A stretch of 41,300 bases of DNA from positions 1-41,300 of the forward strand of contig CADBTU010000001.1 of the NCBI GenBank assembly GCA_902797625.1, given 5' to 3'. The DNA comes from an uncultured Bacteroidota bacterium (GTDB lineage: Bacteria > Bacteroidota > Bacteroidia > Bacteroidales > WCHB1-69). Of the stretch, positions 1 through 7,003 are shown in pieces. The notes beneath the pieces are model-generated. The model was not told where the DNA came from. It did not search any database and was given only the letters and a program-made list of their open reading frames with translations. The first letter of the stretch is position 1. Every line of letters starts with the position of its first letter. The position numbers were made by a program, and so were the translations under genes.

Positions 1-1922
1 CGGTTGTAAATAGCAAGTAGATAATTATCTGGTGATACGAAAGAGTTTATAGGTTGAAAAACTCTGTTGTTGTTGCCAGCAGGTCGGAAAGCGTTAGGTA
101 TGAATAGGGTAGGGGCTTGTGTTAGAGATATTTGGTTAGAAAAGCTACTTTCAGAAAATCCGTATTGGTTAATATCTTCGCGAGCCTCAATGAAATATGA
201 GAATTTTGAGCCAGTTTCGTAATCTTGCGATACGTCGTCAATGTAAATGTTTACAGTTGATCCTGATTGGTAGGAAAGAGTGTTATAGCCATCATCTCTT
301 TCAGTTTTTCTCAAAATGTAATATCCAGACAACGCACCGTCCCATCCGTCATAGCTTTGCCAAGTAATAGAGTTGCTCTGAGTCATAGCTTCGCCTTTCA
401 AAAGTATGTTGTGTGAAATGTTTGAGAAAGCTATCTTTGTGTTGCAATTATCGGTAAGATATGTTCTATAGTATCTGATATTTTTGTTAAAGTTAAAAGA
501 ACTATCGGCGAATATATAATCGGCAGAATTGTTATATGGTAAGGTTATAAAATCTTCAAAAACTACTCCATCGTCGCTCTTTTCTAACGTGATTTTATTA
601 AAAGGTGTAATAAGACCAGAGGTGAATAGTTTAATTCTTACAAATCTGTTATCAATAACTGATACAGAGCGAATATAAGAGAAATCGTCTGTCTCTTCTG
701 CAGTTATATTCAGATTTACTCTATTTGACGAAGCTCTGATGTTTCCATTTTGGTTCTTAGCTCTGACAAATATAAAATAATCTTTGTTTAATTCAAGATT
801 ATCAACCATATAAGAATGATTTAGAGTAGAATCTAATAATACCCAGCTTTGTGTAGGGTCTTCACTGATGTAAATTTCGTAATTTCCAATACCACCTAAC
901 ATGTTTTTGTACCCGTTCCACGAGATAATTGCTGTTTTGTTGCAAATGTCAGTGTTGTTTATGTTAAGTTTAATATTTCCTTGCATTTCGGTATTAACAT
1001 CAATTTGCGGAGAGCTGTTGTTGCAAGAATCTATTGCAGCGATACGATATGACCTTATTTCTTGCGATGGGTCAAAACTATTGTCGATCCAAAATGTTTG
1101 ATTGTAAACAGTGTCTAATGCTAAATAGCCGTTAGGTGTTTCGTAGTAAATGATGAAACCTTTCATATTAGGCTCATTTTCGTGAAAGCCGAGTATAACT
1201 TCGTTTGTGGGTGTTACAGAAACGCTGTCTAAAGTGGGTTTTTGGGGTGTTGTTCCATCTTTTAGAAAAGCAGATCCGATAGTGGTCATAAACGGACAAT
1301 TTGTAAGATTATTATTGTCGTAATAATGATGTGAAATGCCTACTTGATAGTAAAGTGTATCGTTACATACGTCTGAGGTGTCGATGTATTGAAGTTGAGT
1401 GTTGGAGATAGTTGCGAATGGTGTTGGGGGAAAATTTTGCTCAAAAGAACGTTTTTTGTAGAGTTTAAAGACTGTTCCCCAAGAGTTGTCAAGATTTTGT
1501 GATGGTGATTCCCAAGAGAGAGTTGCAAGTGTGTTATCTGTATTAGGTGTTACTGTTAGAGATATTGATTTTAAAGTATCTGAGTTATATTCGTTACCAA
1601 AGAAATCGACGGCAACTATCCAGCAGTTGTAATGCTCAGCAAACGGGATGTTTTGAAGTACTGTTCCACCATAATCACACAACGAATACATTGAGTCGTC
1701 AACTGTTTCAATTTTCAATAGAACTCCATTCAAATAAAAATGGTAAGATTTGAATAAATGACAATCATCAGACTTGCTGTAAGCAACGTGCATATCCTGA
1801 TTGTTATTTTGTAATTTTAGACACTGCATCTTTGGAGGTTCCAAAGCATACATTTCTAAAAATGAAAAGCCCGAAAGCAATATCAAAAGTGTAACTATAT
1901 ATGTTTTTTTAATTATTTTCAC
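1..1922 (-). CDS. Fibronectin-type surface protein with CHU_C (T9SS) C-terminus, cut by window edge
   Basis: Open for 640 codons and running off the left edge, so the C-terminus is missing. I place the start at GTG 1922-1920. It gives a good signal peptide (MKIIKKTYIVTLLILLSG, then a cleavage region near residues 25-27) and overlaps the stop of the M16 gene by 14 nt; the next in-frame ATG would remove the signal peptide. The body has repeated beta-sandwich stretches that read like fibronectin type III modules, with tyrosine-rich patterns such as YEIYISEDP and YFIFVRAKN. The last visible residues, FIPNAFRPAGNNRVFQP followed by YLLAIYNR, match the start of the gliding-motility/CHU_C domain used as a T9SS sorting signal. 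Inferred role: a secreted or surface-anchored adhesin-like protein, last gene of the sigma-factor operon. The ligand is unknown. Confidence 0.8.
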   Translation of the reverse strand, partial: MKIIKKTYIVTLLILLSGFSFLEMYALEPPKMQCLKLQNNNQDMHVAYSKSDDCHLFKSYHFYLNGVLLKIETVDDSMYSLCDYGGTVLQNIPFAEHYNCWIVAVDFFGNEYNSDTLKSISLTVTPNTDNTLATLSWESPSQNLDNSWGTVFKLYKKRSFEQNFPPTPFATISNTQLQYIDTSDVCNDTLYYQVGISHHYYDNNNLTNCPFMTTIGSAFLKDGTTPQKPTLDSVSVTPTNEVILGFHENEPNMKGFIIYYETPNGYLALDTVYNQTFWIDNSFDPSQEIRSYRIAAIDSCNNSSPQIDVNTEMQGNIKLNINNTDICNKTAIISWNGYKNMLGGIGNYEIYISEDPTQSWVLLDSTLNHSYMVDNLELNKDYFIFVRAKNQNGNIRASSNRVNLNITAEETDDFSYIRSVSVIDNRFVRIKLFTSGLITPFNKITLEKSDDGVVFEDFITLPYNNSADYIFADSSFNFNKNIRYYRTYLTDNCNTKIAFSNISHNILLKGEAMTQSNSITWQSYDGWDGALSGYYILRKTERDDGYNTLSYQSGSTVNIYIDDVSQDYETGSKFSYFIEAREDINQYGFSESSFSNQISLTQAPTLFIPNAFRPAGNNNRVFQPINSFVSPDNYLLAIYN

Positions 1923-3204
1923 AATATTCACCAACGATAATTTTATTAAATTTATTGTAATCAAAGTGTTTTTTAGCTATATTTTGTGTGTCGGTTGTAG
2001 TAATAGTCTTAATTTCAGCAATATATCTTGACATCTCGGTTTCATCTAATCCAAAGTGATGGTAAAGAGCAAACTTTTGCATAGCGTTAAGAGAGGTATC
2101 GATAGAACGAAGGTTTAATCCTGTTATATATTTTTTTACGGTCTCAAGTTCAGATTCATTGGCGGGCTCATTTTGTAATATTCTAAGTTCTTCAAAGCAG
2201 GCATCTATAGCAGCGTTTGTGTCAGAAGCATTAACATCGCTACTGATGATAAAAATTGATTGTTTGCCAAAAAATGCTGAAGACGCTGATATTCCGTATG
2301 TAAAACCTTTACGCTCACGTAAATTTTGCATTAAACGGGAGCCAAAATATCCACCAGTTAATGTGCTAAGAAGAGAAAACTTTGTTCGTTCAGGGTCGTT
2401 GTAACCTAATGATAACGAAGCTAATACTAAAGAAGATTGTAGAGAGTTAGGCTTGTTTTGATAAACTAAGTGTCGTTCGTTTTCGCAAGATATAGTTAAC
2501 AATTCTGGCGATTTTTTTCCGTGTGGAATTGCAGCAAAAGAGGTTTTTATAAAGTTTTCAGTAGAAGAGTCAATGTTGCCTGTATAGAAAAGAGTTGTAT
2601 TTTCTGCGCAGAAAAAATCTTTATGAAACTTCGTTAAATCATCAATAGTTACGTTGTTTATTGTGTTAGGAGATGAAAATTTAAATATTTCAGGATAAAC
2701 TTTTCCAAAAAACTCCCACCACATCAGACGTAAGGATAAAAAATCGGTTTTCTGCTCATTATAAGCCAAGTTTTTAATCTCTTTTTCTTTGAATAGTTGA
2801 AGACTTTTATCTCTGAAAGATGGATTGATTAAAAAATCACATATATTAGGTAGAATCTTGTCAATATTACGTTTTGGTACAGAGATTAAAATCTGAACTT
2901 TGTCAATGCCGACATTTGTTGTTATGTTGGTTCCGTAAAAATCAAGTAATTCCTCCATTTCTTCTGGCTGATAGCACTTTGAACTCTCTCTGAGCAATGA
3001 GAACATATATTGACAAACGTGTTTCTTTTTTTGGTAGAGCGAACCAGTCTTGAATTGAAGTAGAATAAAAATGAGGTTAAGATTTGGATTGTCGAAACAG
3101 AAAGTTGAAATACCGTTATCTAAAATGCTCTTTCTTGGTGTTGGTAGAGAGAAATTGCCAATATTCCTTATAATAGGAGGTATAGTTCTATCAATTTTTG
3201 TCAT
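1909..3204 (-). CDS. M16-family (insulinase/processing peptidase-like) protein, probably non-catalytic
   Basis: 431 aa, the size of a single two-domain M16 protein. The C-terminal half carries the family signature GGYFGSRLMQNLRERKGFTY (around residues 284-305), including the substrate-binding Arg/Tyr pair. The N-terminal zinc motif HxxEH is degenerate: the aligned position reads HVCQY (residues 62-66), so the catalytic Glu is Gln and the second zinc His is Tyr. No signal peptide is evident. In this family, inactive subunits pair with an active HxxEH partner, as in mitochondrial processing peptidase; no such partner is in this window. ATG 3204 lies 1 nt after the stop of the CHU_C membrane protein, so the two are probably translationally coupled. 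Family assignment is firm; lack of catalysis is inferred from the motif. Confidence 0.85.
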   Translation of the reverse strand: MTKIDRTIPPIIRNIGNFSLPTPRKSILDNGISTFCFDNPNLNLIFILLQFKTGSLYQKKKHVCQYMFSLLRESSKCYQPEEMEELLDFYGTNITTNVGIDKVQILISVPKRNIDKILPNICDFLINPSFRDKSLQLFKEKEIKNLAYNEQKTDFLSLRLMWWEFFGKVYPEIFKFSSPNTINNVTIDDLTKFHKDFFCAENTTLFYTGNIDSSTENFIKTSFAAIPHGKKSPELLTISCENERHLVYQNKPNSLQSSLVLASLSLGYNDPERTKFSLLSTLTGGYFGSRLMQNLRERKGFTYGISASSAFFGKQSIFIISSDVNASDTNAAIDACFEELRILQNEPANESELETVKKYITGLNLRSIDTSLNAMQKFALYHHFGLDETEMSRYIAEIKTITTTDTQNIAKKHFDYNKFNKIIVGEYCENN

Positions 3205-3205
3205 A

Positions 3206-4120
3206 TCAGTGTATTAAAAGTACTTGACCTTGCAATTTTTCTTCCTTATTGTTTGATTTTTTATATCGTAAATTATAGATATATACGCCGTTAGGAAGAG
3301 TTTTGCCTTGAAATTGTCCGTCCCAGCCAATATTTATATCTTTTGAACGAAATACCAAATCACCATTCCTACTGAAAATGAGAATTTCATAATCGTTAGG
3401 TTCAAAATTCGCCTTTGCGTAAAATATATCGTTTAATCCATCTCCGTTAGGAGTAAAAGCTGAAGGTATAAAGAATTGTTTTTCAGATATTTCTGTATTA
3501 AACTCGATGTTGTTTTCGTCATACATAGGGGAATCAAAGTTTTGATTCTCAGTTGTGATTGATTCAGAATGACTTTTGTTATTAAGGTTCAGTTGTGTTA
3601 TTTCTTGAGAGGTAGAAAGTTTTTGTTTACTATTGTAGATATTCTCCTCTTTCATTATTTCTTCCGATGTTTTATTCGTGATTGTAGTAAAAGAATTTTC
3701 AATAATATTGGGCTCAGCAATGGTGTTTTTTATGGAATTTGTTGTTGAGATTATCTTTTCAGTAGCAGATATATTTTTTTGGTAATTAGGTTTATTGTTA
3801 GTTTCGATAGTTTCATTTTTTTTGCTTGGAAGTGTTAAAGTATCACAGATAGTATTGATGTTGTCAATATTTTCATTTTTTTCAATAGTAGTTTTAGCAG
3901 TCTCTTTAGAATTATTGTATTTATAAACGATGAAAGGTGTTGATGTGGCTAAAATAACACTCGCTACAGCCACTGTTATTTTTCCAGCTGTAGTGCGTAA
4001 AAAGTTTTTCTTACCAAATGTATCAACTAATTTTTGGTCTTTAACAATGGCGTCCCATTCTTTGTTGCTGACAGGAACTTGAAAATTTTCAAGTTGTTTG
4101 AATATATTGTCGTTTTCCAT
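3206..4120 (-). CDS. Single-pass membrane protein with CHU_C domain; putative anti-sigma or sensor partner
   Basis: 304 aa. Residues 1-45 are a charged, presumably cytoplasmic segment. One transmembrane helix follows (about 47-66, TVAVASVILATSTPFIVY). Residues 70-215 are a low-complexity Asn/Thr/Ser/Glu/Lys linker. The last 85 residues form a complete CHU_C (gliding-motility C-terminal) domain: FFIPSAFTPNGDGLNDIF, then IFSRNGDLVF, GWDGQFQGKTLPNGVYIY. ATG 4120 sits 1 nt after the stop of the ECF sigma gene. A short cytoplasmic domain, one membrane helix and a position directly after an ECF sigma factor is the usual layout of an anti-sigma factor, but I see no recognised anti-sigma domain. Having a T9SS-type domain on a membrane-anchored protein is odd. 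Function is inferred from context. Confidence 0.75.
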   Translation of the reverse strand: MENDNIFKQLENFQVPVSNKEWDAIVKDQKLVDTFGKKNFLRTTAGKITVAVASVILATSTPFIVYKYNNSKETAKTTIEKNENIDNINTICDTLTLPSKKNETIETNNKPNYQKNISATEKIISTTNSIKNTIAEPNIIENSFTTITNKTSEEIMKEENIYNSKQKLSTSQEITQLNLNNKSHSESITTENQNFDSPMYDENNIEFNTEISEKQFFIPSAFTPNGDGLNDIFYAKANFEPNDYEILIFSRNGDLVFRSKDINIGWDGQFQGKTLPNGVYIYNLRYKKSNNKEEKLQGQVLLIH

Positions 4121-4121
4121 T

Positions 4122-4676
4122 CTATATAGTAATGTTATCTTTTTCTAAATATTTTTCAATTTCTTTGCGAAGTGTTGCACGTGCCCGCGAAATCAAGGTT
4201 CGTACATTAGTGGCCGTTTCGCCTGTAAGTTTGCATATCTCATTTTGAGATATTCCGTCAATAACGAACAAATTAAACACGGTTCTGTATTTATCGGGCA
4301 GTTTGTTGATAAAACTTACGAGAATATCCATTGATAATGTGTCGTTTAGTTTTATGCTAGTGTCTTGAATATCAATATCTAAACTACTCAATGTGTTTAT
4401 GTTGTGAAGACTTTTCTTTCTGATATGGTCGATGGCTTTGTTGATAGTTATCTTTCTTAGCCAACCGCCTAAGGATGAGATATTTTCGAAATTCTTGAAG
4501 TGAGTGAGAATATAAACGAATGTGTCGTGAAAAAGGTCTTCAGCTTCAGAAATATCAGCAGTGTAGCGAACGCAAATACCTTTTACCATTGGACCATAAT
4601 TAACATAAAGTCTCTTTTGGAAAGAAGAATCTCCTCTCCTGCAACCGTCTATTATCTCCTTTTCCTCTTCAGTCAT
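4122..4676 (-). CDS. ECF-type RNA polymerase sigma factor (sigma-70 family)
   Basis: 184 aa from ATG 4676; an in-frame TTG at 4688 would add four residues (MSKV) and is less likely. Region 2 is clear (EAEDLFHDTFVYILTHF, then GGWLRKITINKAIDHIRK), and region 4 is a helix-turn-helix (LPDKYRTVFNLFVIDGISQ, NEICKLTGETATNVRTLISRAR). This is the two-domain layout of extracytoplasmic-function sigma factors, which direct RNA polymerase to a small regulon. It is the first gene of a tightly packed four-gene run with the CHU_C membrane protein, the M16-like protein and the fibronectin-type surface protein. The short leader before it has no clear TAnnTTTG element. The regulon is unknown. Confidence 0.9.
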   Translation of the reverse strand: MTEEEKEIIDGCRRGDSSFQKRLYVNYGPMVKGICVRYTADISEAEDLFHDTFVYILTHFKNFENISSLGGWLRKITINKAIDHIRKKSLHNINTLSSLDIDIQDTSIKLNDTLSMDILVSFINKLPDKYRTVFNLFVIDGISQNEICKLTGETATNVRTLISRARATLRKEIEKYLEKDNITI

Positions 4677-4740
4677 AACTTTACTCAACCGTTGTAAAGA
4701 CGAAATAAATAAACAAATATTGCAGAGATATTTAATTTTC

Positions 4741-5343
4741 TTAGAACTCTAACGAGAGTTGATTTTTAAGATGAAAACTTTTACGGTGGTGGATAGTTAG
4801 GCCGTGTGCGTTTACTGCAGCAATATGTTTAGGTGTTGCGTAGCCCTTGTTATGTGCCCAATCATATTCTGGGAAATCCTTATCGAGCTTTCTCATAAGT
4901 GCATCGCGGTAAGTCTTGGCAAGTATTGATGCTGCAGCAATAGAGATGAAAGTTGCGTCTCCTTTTACGACGCATTTGAAAGGGATATTAAGTTCATCTT
5001 TGAAACGGTTTCCGTCTATGAGTAGAAATTCTGGTTTTATTTTTAACGAATTTATAGCTAAATTCATACATTTTATAGAGGCATTAAGAATGTTGATTTT
5101 ATCTATCTCATTCACGGATACTTCGGTAATAGACCAAGCTAAAGCATCGTGTTTGATGATTTCGGACAATTCTTCACGTTTTTTTTCTGTAAGTTGTTTA
5201 GAGTCGTTGATTTTTTCATTATAGTAATCGTAAGGAAAAATTACGGCTGCCGCGCAAACAGGTCCAGATAGACAACCTCGCCCAACCTCGTCGCAACCGC
5301 ATTCAAGCAGGCTCTTTTCGCAATAGTTAGATCTTAAAGCCAT
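4741..5343 (-). CDS. rnhB: Ribonuclease HII
   Basis: 200 aa, normal length. RNase HII cleaves the RNA strand of RNA/DNA hybrids and nicks at single ribonucleotides left in DNA. The family signature CDEVGRGCLSGPV (residues 17-29, with acidic residues D18 and E19) is present, as are LLIDGNRF and KGDATFISIAAASILAKTYR with the other conserved acidic and Lys/Tyr positions. ATG 5343 overlaps the end of the upstream membrane-protein gene by 10 nt, so the two are probably co-transcribed. Confidence 0.97.
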   Translation of the reverse strand: MALRSNYCEKSLLECGCDEVGRGCLSGPVCAAAVIFPYDYYNEKINDSKQLTEKKREELSEIIKHDALAWSITEVSVNEIDKINILNASIKCMNLAINSLKIKPEFLLIDGNRFKDELNIPFKCVVKGDATFISIAAASILAKTYRDALMRKLDKDFPEYDWAHNKGYATPKHIAAVNAHGLTIHHRKSFHLKNQLSLEF

Positions 5344-6296
5344 AGAAGTGTTAACATTGTTATAATCAAAATATCATACAAAAATCTGTATCTCTTTTTC
5401 AAGATAGATATAGACATATATTCAGCAGTGCTTGGGGCAATATATATTAAAGCAGGCATAAAAACACTGCCACCAAAAAGCATAAAAGTCGCCATAGATA
5501 TGTATTGGATATGTATTCCAGTAAAAGCTTGTCTGAGCTTGATGAGTCTATTCTCAAAATAATGCCTACCCCTAAATAAGAAAATTATGATAATAAGCAT
5601 ATAAAAAGCTAATGCCATGTAGTTGATAATACTTAGCGAAAGAAAATTCTCAATAGGAGAGAAAAATTCTAATTGTTGCCAAGATTCTAAAAGAATAGAT
5701 AGTTTGTTGCATAAATAGTAAACAGAAATTACCACAATATACGGCAAAGCTAATCCAGAAAATAGAATAATTGTATCCTTTACGGGTGAAATGCTGTTGG
5801 TTGCGATAATAAATATGAGGAAGAGAACAATACCAAAAGCAGAAAAATCGATTAAAGTGGCCGTGGCTATAAGAAGTCCAAATGTCAAGGTGTGATTTTT
5901 CATTTTTGAAGGTGAAGCTCCTGGAGTAAAAATCATCATCACAATCGTTAAGAACAGTATAGTTATAAGTGATGGATTAAAAGTTTGTAGATAGTGTCCG
6001 AAGTTTATCAGTAGTAGAAAGAAAATTCCAGGCATTAAAGATGTGTATTCATAGAATTTTTGTTTTTTAAAGTAACGTATCAGTCCCAAAGTGCTAACTA
6101 TAAGTATCAACAAAGATAATGTTTTTAGCAATAAAGGATTAGATGTAGCGAGTTTAAGAATTAGTTGGAAAAGAATCATCTGATTGTAGGGAGAGATAAA
6201 GTCCATTTTTGTAAAAATGGTTATCGCAGACCAAACTAAAAGGAGCAAAATAAAAAAAAGCTGTATTCGTGTATTTCTATTTAGAAGGTAAAACAT
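5334..6296 (-). CDS. Polytopic membrane protein of unknown function (DUF6427-like)
   Basis: 320 aa, almost entirely hydrophobic, with about eight to ten predicted transmembrane segments separated by short loops (for example FFILLLLVWSAITIF near the N-terminus and FMLFGGSVFMPALIY near residue 275). It has no catalytic motif I recognise. Its size, layout and hydrophobic pattern resemble the Bacteroidota family DUF6427, but that is a resemblance from memory and not a firm assignment. It overlaps the upstream AMP-binding-like gene by 16 nt and the downstream rnhB by 10 nt, which suggests a three-gene transcript. A transporter or envelope role is possible but not shown. Confidence 0.65.
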   Translation of the reverse strand: MFYLLNRNTRIQLFFILLLLVWSAITIFTKMDFISPYNQMILFQLILKLATSNPLLLKTLSLLILIVSTLGLIRYFKKQKFYEYTSLMPGIFFLLLINFGHYLQTFNPSLITILFLTIVMMIFTPGASPSKMKNHTLTFGLLIATATLIDFSAFGIVLFLIFIIATNSISPVKDTIILFSGLALPYIVVISVYYLCNKLSILLESWQQLEFFSPIENFLSLSIINYMALAFYMLIIIIFLFRGRHYFENRLIKLRQAFTGIHIQYISMATFMLFGGSVFMPALIYIAPSTAEYMSISILKKRYRFLYDILIITMLTLLWL

Positions 6297-6835
6297 GGTT
6301 CGGTGTTATTGGGAAGTATTAGGTTGAAAAAATCAAGATATGAGAATTTCTTCATTTGTTTGAAATCGCCAGCGCGAAACTCGTTTTTTATTATGTTACT
6401 ATGTTTATCTATGCAACTATCTATCAAAATTATCTTTTCATCAGGTATGGAGTAAAGTCCGTTGTCAATGCGACATAGCGCATCTTCGTATGTCATCCAA
6501 TAGTAGTAGTGCATTCTTTTTGATGTAAGAATTTCTGAGAAGCCAAGCTCTAAACGCAGTTTATCAATTTGAGTTTCGTTAAGAGAATTGAAGATAGGAA
6601 TGACTGTAATATTATTGAACATTGCAGCAATAATTGCAGCATATACGTTAATTTCTTTTTCAATGAAAATACCAACACGCTCAATTGATAAAGCGTCTAA
6701 CTCATTCATAATCGGAGCAATAAGTTGCAATACTTGGGAGTTAGTAATTATCTTATTTCCAATTTTTGCTGCTGTTTTGTCAGGATTTTTGTATATTTCC
6801 TTAATAAATGGTCTTATTACGTTTTCGTAGAACAT
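6281..6835 (-). CDS. Short AMP-binding (adenylation) domain N-terminal-like protein
   Basis: 184 aa from ATG 6835. An upstream in-frame ATG at 6865 is rejected because it falls at the -7 promoter element TATCTTTG (6855-6862). Residues about 20-110 resemble the N-terminal subdomain of AMP-dependent synthetases: a TNSQVLQLIAPIMNEL helix, a RVGIFIEKEINVYAAIIAAM segment, then TVIPIFNSLNETQIDKLRLE. The ATP-binding signature, the acyl or amino-acid pocket and the C-terminal lid are all absent, so it cannot be a complete ligase. It is either a truncated relic or a stand-alone domain. It has its own promoter, no internal stops and a 16-nt overlap with the next gene, which argues that it is still expressed. 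Confidence 0.55.
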   Translation of the reverse strand: MFYENVIRPFIKEIYKNPDKTAAKIGNKIITNSQVLQLIAPIMNELDALSIERVGIFIEKEINVYAAIIAAMFNNITVIPIFNSLNETQIDKLRLELGFSEILTSKRMHYYYWMTYEDALCRIDNGLYSIPDEKIILIDSCIDKHSNIIKNEFRAGDFKQMKKFSYLDFFNLILPNNTEPCFTF

Positions 6836-6854
6836 ATCTTTCAAAAAAAACGCG

Positions 6855-6862
6855 CAAAGATA
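6855..6862 (-). promoter_or_regulatory. Promoter -7 element for the AMP-binding-like gene
   Basis: TATCTTTG on the minus strand fits the Bacteroidota -7 consensus TAnnTTTG and lies 19 nt before ATG 6835. It decides the start, because the longer reading frame would begin inside it. No clear -33 TTTG was found. Confidence 0.6.
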
Positions 6863-6919
6863 CATAAAACAATGTTTGATTTTAACTCATTTTTAACTTT
6901 TTATTTCCAAGATATGGAT

Positions 6920-6939
6920 TGAGAATAAATGAGAATAAA
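6920..6939 (+). repeat. Two tandem copies of TGAGAATAAA upstream of the M49-like gene
   Basis: TGAGAATAAA occurs twice with no spacer (6920-6929 and 6930-6939), ending 22 nt before the -7 element at 6962. This is where a -33 element would lie, and no TTTG is present there. Possible activator site, or simply a short repeat. Confidence 0.5.
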
Positions 6940-6961
6940 ATAAAGGTATTTAAAAAAGTTG

Positions 6962-6969
6962 TATTTTTG
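6962..6969 (+). promoter_or_regulatory. Promoter -7 element for the M49-like lipoprotein
   Basis: TATTTTTG matches TAnnTTTG exactly and lies 34 nt before ATG 7004. It rules out the longer reading frame that begins at TTG 6959. Confidence 0.6.
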
Positions 6970-7003
6970 CGGAGTAAAAAGAGATAATAATAAATCTTTA
7001 AAT

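Noticed and set aside
6836..6865. Upstream ATG for the AMP-binding-like protein
   Set aside because: The codon lies at the -7 element TATCTTTG, so it would not be in the transcript.
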